The notes below the pieces were generated by a model that saw only the letters and a list, made by a program, of their open reading frames with translations, had not been told where the DNA came from and searched no databases. A DNA stretch of 64,000 bases from Eurosta solidaginis (lineage: Eukaryota > Arthropoda > Insecta > Diptera > Tephritidae). Of the stretch, positions 21,501 through 32,760 are shown one piece after another; positions within the stretch are counted from its first letter, which is position 1; each line of letters starts with the position of its first letter. The translations under genes and the position numbers were made by a program. The DNA lies in the NCBI RefSeq assembly GCF_040869045.1, contig NC_090319.1:50440779-50504778 (forward strand), written 5' to 3'.

Positions 21501-21646
21501 ACATTTAAATATTTTTAGGATAACATGACCAATCTTTGCTGCATAATTAAAAGCTAGACTTGTTTATAATATATATATATAAATGGGCGTTCAACCGACT
21601 TAGGGTAATTTTCCACTCCTAGTCGATTTATAATGACATCCTGCAA
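21501..21646. other. Junction between tandem AB units
   Basis: LINE ORF1 sequence (AAAATACAA) runs straight into the start of unit A (CATTTAAATATTTTTAGG, as at 16008). The two parents share ACA at the crossover, a short microhomology. The tandem offset is 5493 bp, from 16154 to 21647. Confidence 0.75.
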
Positions 21647-22075
21647 TTAAGACTTCATCGCTTCATTTAAAAAGTGTAGAACTTCTATATTAGTTGTAAA
21701 TGTAAAAACATTCGGATAAAGGGAGTTCGCACAACCCAGATTATAAGATGTCACCGGACTAAATTGACATCCACAACGCCCGGTGCCCCAGAATCTTCAA
21801 CGCACACATCAGCTGTATCATGAGCAGCACAAATCACTGATTGTGGCAAAGTTATTCCTGCCACACTGTAAAGATTCACACAATCACTATATAGTAATGA
21901 ATCCATGACAGTAGATTTGAGTATATTCGAAGTTGTTATAATGTATTTATACCAAATAAGGACTATCCTTTATATTCCAGTAACGGCCGCCTATTATGCG
22001 ATATTCCGAATTCGTAGAAGTCAAAAAGCAGCTAAGCATGACCAACCCGAGTGCGGAATACTTGCGAAAATTCAT
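21647..22075 (-). pseudogene. Truncated serine protease homolog relic A2
   Basis: Same structure as relic A1: signal peptide, RIIGG, SPYLV then stop, followed by the C-terminal third with VEDSGAP and the same frame loss after GVVD. It differs from A1 by a few bases. Confidence 0.7.
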
Positions 22076-22682
22076 TTTAGTTTAAGACTATTTCCACCGC
22101 CTTTTAGGTATAAAGGACACCAAGATCAATTTTGTGGACGCTGTTTATACATAATTGGGTTGTGTGACTGAAAAATAAGCAAACACGTTTCCTTCTAGAT
22201 TCCAGGAATTTGAACAATAAAAACACTTTCTCATTTGATTTAAAGCCATAGAATGGAAATTTTTTTTAGTTTGATTGAGTTGGGCCAAATATTTACTTAG
22301 TTATTTAATCAACCCATTTAACGTTGAGTAGATTTTTGGTTAGAAGTGCCTAATTAAAATTTCAATGCCCTTAATGATGAAAAATATTTACACAGCTTTT
22401 TAAAATGATATTTCTATAGAAATTTGTCATTATATTAGCTTTATATTTTTATGAAAAGAACAAAGCGTACACTTAATTACCCTACAAAAAATTCGACTAG
22501 ACTAGAATGAATTCAGAATGAGTTGCAAAGGGGTATGTGCTATGTAAAAAATGCGATTATTCTAGGATGAATCCGGAATGAGTCGCAAAGGAATATGCGA
22601 CTTCAGCCAGTTCTGATCTTTTTATATGGGTTGGAGTAATCGCTTTTGTTTGAGTATGTCCTATGGAGAGACAAATTGTACC

Positions 22683-22953
22683 TGTTCATACCTGAACGGG
22701 CAGTATCGGACTGGTCCTCTTTATACCCCTACGGGTACTGTCCGACTGAACCTTTTTGTACTGTTCGAAACTTCCTATTTGTTCCCCTTTGGGTACTGTT
22801 CGACACGCCCTCTTTGTACCCCTGCGGGTACTGTCAGACAGATTCTCTTGGCTCGCATATGGGTACTGTCGGACAAGTCCTCTTTTACTCGTACGGAAAT
22901 TCTTACGGATTTTATAATTTTTTAAAATTTAATACAATATTCTATTTATATTC
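22683..22953. repeat. 35-bp minisatellite cassette, copy 5
   Basis: Near-identical to 17190-17460. The duplicated leader is at 22390-22680. Confidence 0.75.
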
Positions 22954-23623
22954 AGCCCAATTCTAAATATTCCCTCGGAATTTTGTTCTCGGGAATTTTT
23001 TTATTCCCTTGTAAAAATTCTTCCAATTCTTTTCTACTAGGGAGAACAATAATTGGGGAATAGGAATTTCGAATATTCGAGGTCAGCTGTTTTGTCAATT
23101 GAAATTTCGTTGTGCATTTCTTATTTTGTTTAAAATTTGAAAAGTTTAATTATTGTTGCAAATTTGTTTGAAATTAAGAAATAAAATATAAACAATGCAC
23201 AGTATCACATTTCGTGTGGTATTCACTGAAATGAGTAATGAATTGGTGCCACAGCAACATCAACAGAGGAGCATAAGAAGAAAAAGACGGTGGGATAACA
23301 CAAATCCGCCGGAGTTGCCTTCTTCCATTCAGCAAACCAATTTTCTGGCAGCCAAGTTGAGTTGAATTTGTCTTTCGTCATATGGCAAAATCTATTTAAG
23401 CCTTCTTAAAATATCCTTGCGCAATTTCTGGATGGCTGCATCAAATATACCAAGAGATCTTACGTTGCTTATGACATACTTTTCGACTCAAAATAAAGAA
23501 TATTGTGGTAGAATGTACATATTTTAGCACAAATTTGTACAAATAAGTGTTCTTTCTTAAAAGAACCAATTTCCTTTAACTATTTTGATGCATCCCCTTT
23601 AATTTAAAAAATAAATAAAAATG
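22954..23623. repeat. Dispersed block with short ORF remnant, copy A2
   Basis: Same as 17461-18129, but the short frame from about 23195 (MHSITFRVVF...) reads RRKRRWDN without the stop found in A1 and runs to LAAKLS. Still too short and isolated to call a gene. Confidence 0.35.
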
Positions 23624-24489
23624 TAAGGCGCGCTAACCTCCGAGGAGATCTAACGCCAAGCTTCTCTTCCAATTTGCATCGTGCTCCTATTTTTTCCTAC
23701 AAATTGGCGAGATGGGACCTACTTGTTTAATGCCGACTCCGAACGGCATCTGCAAGGCAGATGAGTTTTCACTGAGAGCTTTTCATGGCGGAAATACACT
23801 CGGAGTGCTTGCCAAACACTGCCGAGCGGCGACCCCGCTTAGAAAAAGTTTCTTCTAATTTTATGGCTAGACTTTTAAATGGATCGATTTCAAGCCCATT
23901 TCTTTTGAACGAAGTAAACTGGAATGTTCCATGCCGAGTTTCAAGGCATTATAAACCTATAATTCTTAAACAATGCAGAAGTAATATCCATCTATGTTTG
24001 TGTGAAGATTATAACTCTCACTCGAGAATAATTGATGTTTCGGACTCGCTCTTTGCCATAAAAAAGACGGTTCTATCTTCTCTTAATAATAAAAAATTAT
24101 ATTTATACTTTTAATCTATTGTATTTTGTGAATCTATATTTCTCAGCTGATGAGTTTCTCTGTAGCTGAGCGGTTTTAGATCTCGGCGCTTAAGAAGCCA
24201 CTGCCTCTCAAAGACTCGGTAACAAAAAAATTATAAATAACACATAAATAAGAATTAGGATACAAAAAAACAAAAAAGAAAGACAAAAAAAAGTATGTAT
24301 GAATTAAAACAAAACAAAAACAGAATTAGCCTGGTTTCATCGGGCCACTTGGGGGCAGTGCGCTGCCACAACGCCCGAGACAAAAAAAAACTTGTTTTAA
24401 AGTTTTTGATGTTGCTTTTTCCGGGGCGTGAACCCAGGATCTTCGGTGTGGTAGACGGAGTACGCTACCATCACACCACGGCGGCCGCC
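23624..24489 (-). mobile_element. SINE split by LINE 3' tail, copy A2
   Basis: SINE body at 23624-23858, LINE tail at about 23859-24390 on the plus strand, SINE head at about 24395-24489. Same nesting and junctions as A1. The LINE tail frame stops at 24114. Confidence 0.7.
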
Positions 24490-24730
24490 TTTAATTTGTC
24501 AACTGAAAAAACTCTTAAGAAATGGAATCTCCCTCTCACTCACATTTATAATACCTACTTTTTTCCCATAACCGGTTTCCGATTTTTCGAACATTGTTGA
24601 GAATAGGAGGAAAGGGAGAAGTGAAAAAACTCACAAGGAATTTTTTTTAGAATACGGGGAATGGGAGAAGCGTTCAACCGACATAGGGTGATTTTCCACT
24701 CAGTAGTGGATTTATAAAGGCAGCCTGCAC

Positions 24731-24979
24731 TTAAGACCTCATCGCTTCATTTAAAAAGTTTAGAACTTCTGTATTAGTTGTAACTGTAGAAACCGGCGGA
24801 TAAAGTTAGTTCACACAACCCAGATTATATGATGCCACCGCACTAAATTGTCCATCCACAACGCCCGGTGCCCCAGGATTCCAGTAACTGCCGTATATTA
24901 TGCGATATTCCGAATTCGTAGAAGTCAAAAAGCAGTTAAGCATGACAAACCCAAGTGCGGAATAATTGCGAAAATTCAT
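24731..24979 (-). pseudogene. Mini serine protease homolog relic B2
   Basis: The B fusion as in B1, but the signal-peptide stop is absent (TCGGAATATCGC). A secreted peptide of about 57 residues is open: signal peptide, RIIYGSYW, PGAPGVVDGQFSAVAS, ending GCVN at a TAA that other copies read as Ser. A TATA-like TTTATACC lies upstream. Whether it is expressed is unknown. Confidence 0.55.
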
Positions 24980-25500
24980 TTTAGTTTAAGACTATTTCCA
25001 CCGCCTTTTAGGTATAAAGGACACCAAGATCAATTTTGTGGACGCTGTTTATACATAATTGGGTTGTGTGAATGAAAAATAAGCAAAAACGTTTCCTTCT
25101 AGATTCCATGAATTTGAACAATAAATATACTTCCTCATTTGAATTAAAGCTATATAGAATGGAAAGTTTTATTTTTTTTCACTCAACCCATTTAACCTTG
25201 AGTCGATTTTTGGTTAGAAGTGCCTGATTAAAATTTCAATGCCCTTAATGATGAAAAATATTTACACAGCTTTTTAAAATGATATTTCTCTAGAAATTTC
25301 TCATTATATTAGCTTTATATTTTTATGAAAAGAACAAAGCGTACACTTAACTACCCTGCAAAAAATTCGAATAGTCTAGGATGAATTCGGGATGAGTCGC
25401 AAAGGAATATCCGACTATAGCCAGTTCTGAGCTCTTTATATGGGTTGGACTGATCCTTTTTGTTTGAGCATGTCCTATGGAGAGACCAATTGTACCTGTT

Positions 25501-25765
25501 CATACCTGAACGGGTACAGTCGGACTGGTCCTCTTTATACCCCTACGGGAACTGTCGGACAGATCCTTTTGTACTGTTCGATATTTCCTCTTTGTTCCCT
25601 TTTGGGTACTGTTCAACGCGTCCTCTTTGTACCCCTGCGGGTATTATCAGACAGATTCCCTTTGCTCGCCTATGGTTACTGTCGGACAAGTCCTCTTTTA
25701 CTCGTACGAGAATTCTTACGGATTTTATAATTTTTTAAAATTTAATACAATATTCTAATTTTTTT
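25501..25765. repeat. 35-bp minisatellite cassette, copy 6
   Basis: B-type array, near-identical to 20010-20274. Confidence 0.75.
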
Positions 25766-26297
25766 ATACTAAGCTGAGCAGAGCTCACAGAGTATATTAA
25801 TTTTGTTCGCATAACGGTACCCCGTAACGACATAAACTAATCGAGATAGATATAGACTTCTATATATCAAAATGATCTGGGCGAAAAAAGAAATTCTTTT
25901 AGCCATGTCCGTCCGTCCGTCAGTCCGTCTGTAAATGAACCCAAGAGCTTGAGTAAATTTTGAGGTCTCTTAATGAAATTTGGTATGTAAGTTCCTGGGC
26001 ACTCATCTCAGATCGCTAGTTAAAAGGAACGAAATCGGACTATAACCACGCCCACTTTTTCGATATCAAAAACTTCGAAAAACCGAAAAAGTGCGATAAT
26101 TCATTACCAAAGACGGATAAAGCGATGAAACTTGGTAGGTGGGTTGACCTTATGATGCAGAATAGAAAATTAGTATAATTTTGGACAATGGGCGTGGCAC
26201 CGCCCACTTTCAAAAGAAGGTAATTTAAAAGTTTTGCAAACTGTAATTTGGCAGCTGAGTACGTAATGTTCGGTTACATCCGAACTTAGCCTTCTCT
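25766..26297 (-). mobile_element. Short Helentron/DINE-like element, unit B2
   Basis: Same element and position as 20275-20806. Confidence 0.65.
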
Positions 26298-26851
26298 TAT
26301 TTCTTTATGTTTAATTTAGCCAAAGGTTTAACATTTTAATATTTTTAGAATAGCTTGACCAATCTTTGCTGCACAATTAAATGCTAGAATGGTCTAACAA
26401 TTACATACTTATTTGAATTCATATTCTTGGATACCAATAAATGAAAGCATTGATCAGTTCTGCTCAACATTTTTTATATGGAATGGATGTACGAATCACA
26501 ATACATGTACAAAATTGTATGTGCTCTGAAACTTTTTTTGTTTTTAAAAAAATATATTTAAAAAATTTTAATTGTTTGAGGTCGGAAAAAGTTGAATATT
26601 TGGTTTCATGTTACAAAATTTTTTCTACGAATTTCAATCAAGTGAGAGGGTGCAAAATTAAGCTCAGTAAATAATAAATTATAAATCAAGTTTTTGAAGG
26701 CCTTAAAATTTACCAATCTGTGTAAAACATACTTTTTGGGTGTCCTCTTCGAAAGAGTGAATTGTATGTGAAATATTATATTCACAAACATAAAAATAAA
26801 ACTTTAAACTTTTGTGTTGAAAAATTGAAGACGGCAAAAGAAGTTAAAGAA

Positions 26852-27475
26852 ATGGCGTCAAAAACAAGAACAAATAAAAAACACAACAATAAACAAAACA
26901 TTTCAGTTTCAAGTGATTCGAGTGATAATGAAACTACTTCTGTTGACCTATCTTCGATAATAGGAAAACTAAACAAAGAATTTAAAATACAACAAAGAGT
27001 GATGAAAAAAATAAAACAGTCGCAAGAGCCATGACGGAACGATACAAGGTGCCAGCATAGTGACACACCTACAAACATAAATAAAAATTCCATGTATTTT
27101 GTTTTTGTAAATTCGATGGACAAATATCAAAATCGTACTGCGCCGGAAGTTTATGTATCAAATCAAATAAAAAAAGGTTATAATCAGCTGTCCCATGCTG
27201 CCACCTTGTATCGTTCCGCCATGGCAAGAGCACATCAGTGACAGCTTTGATGCTCTCAGAAGAGAAATTGACCGGCTAAAAGAAGAAAACAAACAAATAA
27301 AGAAAGAACTGAAAGAACTTAAAATAAATGGTGAAAATGTCAAAATGAAAATGAAAAACTTAGAACGAAACGTAATGGAATTGAAACAAGATAAAAATAA
27401 AAACAATCTTATAATAACAAATCTACCAAAGCTAGTAGACATGGACTTAAAAAATGTAGTAATAACAAGTAAGGA
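26852..27475 (+). pseudogene. LINE ORF1 N-terminal part with P-like MITE (B2)
   Basis: From MASKTRTNKKHNNK through a serine-rich acidic segment into a charged coiled coil (about residues 70-125, 'REIDRLKEENKQIKKELKEL'), then NNLIITNLPKLVDMDL, which resembles the start of the RRM-type RNA-binding region of LINE ORF1 proteins. A 194-bp MITE with target duplication interrupts it at 27030-27231. The Helentron-like element interrupts it again at 27476, within codons VVI|K. The protein resumes at 30213. Confidence 0.65.
27030..27223. mobile_element. P-superfamily MITE with 8-bp target duplication
   Basis: Terminal inverted repeats begin CATGACGGAACGATACAAGG on the left and, reverse-complemented from the right, CATGGCGGAACGATACAAGG. 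Flanks are GCAAGAGC at 27022-27029 and 27224-27231. The paralogous site near 59937 has a single GCAAGAGC and no insert. The CATG start, AAGGTGG further in, and an 8-bp duplication are as in P-element relatives. At 194 bp it encodes nothing. Confidence 0.85.
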
Positions 27476-30212
27476 AGGCTAAGTTCGGGTGTAAGCGAAC
27501 ATTACATACTCAGTTGAGAGCTGTGGAGACAAAGTAAGGGAAAATCACCATGTAGGAAAATGAACCTAGGGTAACCCTGGAATGTGTTTGTATGACATGT
27601 GTATCAAATGGAAGGTATTAAAGAGTATTTTAAGAGGAAGTAGGCCATAGTTCTATAGATGGACGCCCTTTAGGGATATCGCCATAAAGGTAATTTTGAT
27701 AATTTTAAAAGGGAGTGGGCCTAAGTTCTATAGGTGGAGGCATTTTCGAGATATCGCCATAAAGGTGGACCAGGGGTGACTCTAGAATTTGTTTGTACTA
27801 TATGGGTATCAAATGAAAGGTGTTAATGAGTATTTTAAAAGGGCACTCCCTAGTTCTATAGGTGGACGCCTTTTCGGAATATCGTTATACAAGTGGACCA
27901 GGGTTGACTCTAGAATGCGTTTGTACAATATGGGTATCAAACGTAAGGTGTTAATAAGTGTTTTAAAAGTGAGTGGGCCTTAGTTTTATGGGTGGACGCC
28001 TTTTCGGGATATCGCCATACACGTGGACCAGGGGTGACTCTAGAATGCGTTTGTACAATATGGGTATCAAATGAAAGGTGCTAATGAGTATTTTAAAAGG
28101 GCGTGGGCCTTAGTTCTATAGGTGAGCGCATTTTCGAGATATCGCCATAAAGGTGGACCAGGGGTGACTCTAGAATTTGTTTGTACTATATGGGTATCAA
28201 ATGAAAGGTGTTAATGAGTATTTTAAAAGGGCGTGGGCCTAAGTTCTATAGATGGACGCCTTTTCGAGATATCGCCATAAAGATGGACCAGGGTTGACTC
28301 TAGAATGCGTTTGTACAATATGGGTATCAAACGAAAGGTGTTAATAAGTGTTTTAAAAGGGAGTGGGCCTTAGTTTTATGGGTGGACGCCTTTTCGGGAT
28401 ATCGCCATACACGTGGACCAGGGGTGACTCTAGAATGCGTTTGTACAATATGGGTATCAAATGGAAGGTATTAAAGAGTATTTTAAGAGGAAGTAGGCCA
28501 TAGTTCTATAGATGGACGCCCTTTAGGGATATCGCCATAAAGGTAATTTTGATAATTTTAAAAGGGAGTGGGCCTGAGTTCTATAGGTGGAGGCCTTTTC
28601 GAGATATCGCCATAAAGGTGGACCAGGGGTGACTCTAGAATTTGTTTGTACGATATGGGTATCAAATGAAAGGTGTTAATGAGTATTTTAAAAGGGCGTG
28701 GGCTTTAGTTCTATATGTGGACACCTTTTCGAGATATCGCCATAAACGTGGACCAGGGGTGACTCTAGAATTTGTTTGTACGATATGGGTATCAAATTAA
28801 AGGTATTAATGAGGGTTTTAAAATGGAGTGGCCCTTAGTTGTATATGTGAAGGCGTTTTCGAGATATCGACCAAAATGTGGACCAGGGTGATCCAGAACA
28901 TCATCTGTCGGGTACCGTTAATTTATTTACATATGTAATACCACGAACAGTATTCCTTCCAAGATTCCAAGGGCTTTTGATTTCGCCCTGTAAAACTTTT
29001 TCATTTTCTTCTACTTGTGACACCTACCATATAAATCCATTTTACCAAGTTTTTTTCTAAATTTATATTTTGCGTCAATAGACCAATACAATTACCATGT
29101 TTCATCCCTTTTTTCGTATTTGGTATATAATTATGGCATTTTTTTCATTTTTCGTAATTTTCGATATCGAAAAAGTGGGCGTGGTAATAGTCGGATTTCG
29201 GCCATTTTTTACACCAATACAAAGTGAGTTCAGATAAGTACGTGAACTGAGTTTAGTAAAGGTATATCGATTTTTGCTCAAGTTATCGTGTTCACGGCCG
29301 AGCGGAAGGACAGACGGTGGACTGTGTATAAAAACTGGGCGTGGCTTCAACCAATTTCGCCCTTTTTCACAGAAAACAGTTATCGTCCTAGAATCTAAGC
29401 CTCTACCAAATTTCACAAGGATTGGTAAATTTTTGTTCGACTTATGGCATTAAAAGTATCCTAGACAAATTAAATGAAAAAGGGCGGAGCCACGCCCATT
29501 TTGAAATTTTATTTTATTTTTGTATTTTGTTGCACCATATCATTACTGGAGTTGAATGTTGACATAATTTACTTATATACTGTAAGGATATTAACTTTTC
29601 TTTTAAAATTTGAATTTAAAAAAATTATTTTTAAAAAGTGGACGTGGTCGTTCTCCGATTTTGCTAATTTTTATTAAGCAGGCATATAGTAATAAGAGTA
29701 ACGTGTCTGCCAAATTTCATCATGATATCTTCAACGACTGCTAAATTACAGCTTGCAAAACTTCTAAATTACCTTCTTTTAAAAGTGGGCGGTGCCACGC
29801 CCATTGTCCAAAATTTTACTATTTTTCTATTCTGCGTCATAAGTTCAACTCACCTACCAAATTTCATCGCTTAATCCGTATTTGGTAATGAATTATCGCA
29901 CTTTTTCGATTTTTCTAAATTTTCGATATCGAAAAAGTGGGCGTGGTTATTGTCCGATATCGTTCATTTTAAATAGCGATCTGAGATGAGTGCCTACATA
30001 CCAAATTTCATCAAGATACCTCAAAATTTACTCAAGTTATCGTGTTAACGGACAGACGGACGGACGGACATGGCTCAATCGAATTTTTTTTCGATACTGA
30101 TGATTTTGATATACGGAAGTCTATATCTATCTCGATTCCTTTATACCTGTACTACCAACCGTTATGCAATCAAAGTTAATATACTCTGTGAGCTCTGCTC
30201 AACTGAGTATAA
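27476..30212 (+). mobile_element. Helentron/DINE-like element with 130-bp minisatellite, in LINE ORF1
   Basis: CAAGTAAGGAAGGCTAAG start, hairpin GTTCGGGTGTAAGCGAAC (one mismatch), subterminal CATACTCAGTTGAGAGCT, minisatellite at about 27575-28830, 'CACGCCCA' blocks, GGACGGACGG microsatellite, and a TATACTCTGTG...CAACTGAGTATAA end. Removing it restores the LINE frame (GTA GTA ATA AAA ATT GCT), so insertion occurred between two A's (T-T on the other strand) with no duplication. Helentron-type elements target T-T. The same insertion lies at 60179 in unit B4, so it predates the AB duplication. Confidence 0.8.
27575..28830 (+). repeat. 130-bp minisatellite with repeated edge unit
   Basis: About nine to ten units. 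A special edge unit (GGAAGGTATTAAAGAGTATT then a short TAATTTTGATAATTTT piece) starts the array at 27601 and reappears inside it 853 bp later, at 28454. In other elements this unit is seen only at the array edge. Confidence 0.7.
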
Positions 30213-30306
30213 AAATTGCTGCACAAGTCAATGCAAATATTAGCCAAAAATTTTTGAAGATAAAGATGTTGCATGCGCGAACTTCGGTGGAAAGCAGCGG
30301 AGCGTA
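30213..30306 (+). pseudogene. LINE ORF1 middle fragment
   Basis: Continues the frame broken at 27475: KIAAQVNANISQKFLKIK. It is then cut by the 230-bp inverted-repeat element. Confidence 0.55.
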
Positions 30307-30536
30307 ACAAAATTCTAGTAGGTCATTTCCACCACAGCAAAAACTTTAACACAATTTTTAACATAATTTAAGCACAGAAATACACTGATTGGAGTTTTAG
30401 TGAGTAAAAGTTAAAATTCTGAACACATTACCTGAATAAAAAGTGTACAAATAATTATTAAATAACAAATACAGACAGTGGTAGTTTAACAAATTCTGCT
30501 GTGGTAAGTGGTGAATGTGACCTACTAGAATTTTGT
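30307..30536. mobile_element. 230-bp inverted-repeat MITE
   Basis: The left end ACAAAATTCTAGTAGGTCA and the right end (reverse complement) are the same for 19 bases, and related sequence continues inward (CCACAGCA). It encodes nothing. No convincing target duplication was seen, so the family is unknown. Confidence 0.6.
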
Positions 30537-30648
30537 GAAGCTTGCCTCACACGATTTTTCGTCTATGCAATGTCTCTATATTATATCGTTTCTGTATTAG
30601 CAATGATAGCATTATCGATGTCTATCAAAATGAAAACAGAAGATTTAA
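30537..30648 (+). pseudogene. LINE ORF1 fragment before piggyBac insertion
   Basis: Reads ILYRFCISNDSIIDVYQNEN in the frame that resumes after the piggyBac element as RRFKTYPIVVKM. An indel near the left edge changes frame. Confidence 0.5.
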
Positions 30649-32387
30649 CCCTTTCGACCCGGACGGTACGTATGTGTACCACCTGAACTTCAAACGTATC
30701 TAAAACGTTTCAATTAAATTCTTTTGAGTTGTGCTATTGCCCTGACCATATATATTCTTTCCTAATTACATACTAACAAGTCCCGTTACAATTGGTTGTT
30801 ATTTATTTTCACTAGATGGTTTTTTGTGCATTGAAGAGCAGTAAAATTGAAGAGCGAAGTTAGTTTTTTCAAGGTTTTTCTATGATATTAAGTGGTAAAA
30901 GCGCCAAAAATATTTAAAACAAATAAGGATACAAGTTTTAAAAGTTCTCACAATTTCAAACGTAAGTATTTGTTAAAAACATATATTTTTACGCTTACTT
31001 TAACATATGGTACCTATATGTACCAGTCGTCCGGTATGGTGGTACATATGGGTACCAATAGTGCTGTATGTACTAAAGTTTATTATTCCCCCAGAAAATG
31101 GACCCTGAAGATATCCGAAAAATTCTAGAAGATGAAACTGATAGTGCTAGTGACTATGAAGACTTCAAGAGGGAGATCCGACAATTTCATACCAAGTGAT
31201 AGTTACTAGTTCCAGGGGTAACGAAGAGTCTGAAAACGAGGTAAATGACTCTGCTGGGGGAGAAGTCACACCAATTGGTGTATAGAGCTCTAGCAGTGAT
31301 AACGAAGAATCAAAAGGTAAAATTGCTTAAAAACCCGTCGCATCAAACACTAATATTATACGGAATACTCCTGATGACAATTTCGTACGGAAAAAATATG
31401 TTTATGAACCTTGCAATTGCACAACAGCAGATACCATGCCAGAAAATATATGCCTAAGTTCTCTGGAAAAAAACTCAAGAGAGGTGAAACGGAGTTCGAA
31501 TGCACATCAACTGGACTGTTGTGCGCAAAATGTCAAGAGACTAAAGAAGTATTGGTACTGAGCAATTGTCACGTAGCGACTGTGACAAAAACCTTGAAAA
31601 CAGGCGAAAAAATTCAAGTACCATGTCCAAATCAAATAAAATTTTATCGGGAGATCATGGGAGGGGTCGATTTGGCTGATCAAATGTCTGGGCTTTACGA
31701 ATACGATATGAAATCGGATAAGTGGTGGAAAAAGGTGTTTTATCGTTTGATAATGTTGGCAGCCGTAAATGCTTGGGTTATTTGTAATGATATCAACCGG
31801 AACAAGATGCCATTCAAAACATTTTTAGTTACCTTAGCTGAGGAATTGATCAACGTAGGCTCAGAAACCACTTCCGTTCGCCGATCACTAAAGCCTGGAT
31901 AACTGCCACAAACCTCCTCACGTACGACTGTGCATCTTCCTGTTGATGGCCCTTCACGACGGCGTTGTACCAGCTGCAGTTCTCACAAAATTCAGACTCG
32001 CACTAAGACAATATGTCAGGAGTGTCAAGTGTCGCTTTGTAAAATGTGTTTTGCTCCATTTTATACGTGAATTTTATGTATAACAATATTTTTCACCAAA
32101 ATGTTCTTCAATAAAATATATATTCAATAAAAATTGTACATTATATGTCATATCTACATTTTTATGTAAGTTACTATTAATTTAAAAAAGGTGTTTTACC
32201 GGACGGTTGGTACATAGTTGTACCACATAACATCCCGGATGGTACAATGTTTTACCACCACCCCCTAACCCACCCTCTTATTGGACTTCAGATTTTCTTT
32301 GATTGGTATAATACATATCACCTAAATAACCAACTCCAATGAAAATTTGGATTCCATCATTGCTGTGCGAATGTCGGGTCGAAAGGG
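30649..32387 (+). mobile_element. Internally deleted piggyBac element
   Basis: Terminal inverted repeats CCCTTTCGACCCGG (left) and CCGGGTCGAAAGGG-like (right, one base offset) are flanked by TTAA at 30645-30648 and 32388-32391, the piggyBac target duplication. It is 1739 bp, shorter than a full element of about 2.4 kb. Removing it rejoins the LINE frame. It carries the first and last parts of a transposase and lacks most of the catalytic core. Confidence 0.9.
31098..32070 (+). pseudogene. Deleted piggyBac transposase
   Basis: An N-terminal MDPEDIRKILEDETDSASD (31098 onward) soon meets stops. The C-terminal part is open at 31411-31902: FSGKKLKRGETEFE, KEVLVLSNCH, then MGGVDLADQM, the segment holding the last catalytic Asp. 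It continues to KWWKKVFYRLIMLAAVNAW. After an indel the terminal cysteine-rich domain, C-x2-C...C-x2-C...C-x2-C, is readable up to 32070 (RRRCTSCSSHK ... CKMCFAPFYT). The first two catalytic Asp regions are missing. Confidence 0.8.
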
Positions 32388-32391
32388 TTAA

Positions 32392-32701
32392 AACATATCC
32401 CATAGTGGTTAAAATGAGCAATATTGAGTTCAAAACCAAATGCTTTGACTTTAGGAAGAAAGGTGGGCAGATAGATGTAAACCAAATTCTAACAAATGTA
32501 GATATGAAGGGGAAAAATGTAAACTTTCATCAGCTGTTGGAGAAGGAGCTTAGCGATCTTTAGAAGAAGGTCAAAATCGAAGCAAATAAGAAGAATTATA
32601 AATACGTGTGGGTAAAAGATGCGAAAGTGTTTGTTCGGAAAGAGAGTGAAACTACTGCCATACAAATAAAAGAATTGGACGATATGAAAAAATTGAGCTA
32701 A
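32392..32701 (+). pseudogene. LINE ORF1 C-terminal part
   Basis: TYPIVVKMSNIEFKTKCFDF, then KNYKYVWVKDAKVFVRK and a stop at 32699-32701. The 'yKyvWvkdgkvfvRk' pattern is common at the end of insect LINE ORF1 proteins. One internal stop follows ELSDL near 32561. Confidence 0.65.
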
Positions 32702-32760
32702 TTACTATAGGATATAAGAATTAAGCTCTTTTTATTTTTTGTATATTCTTTATTTCAAAA

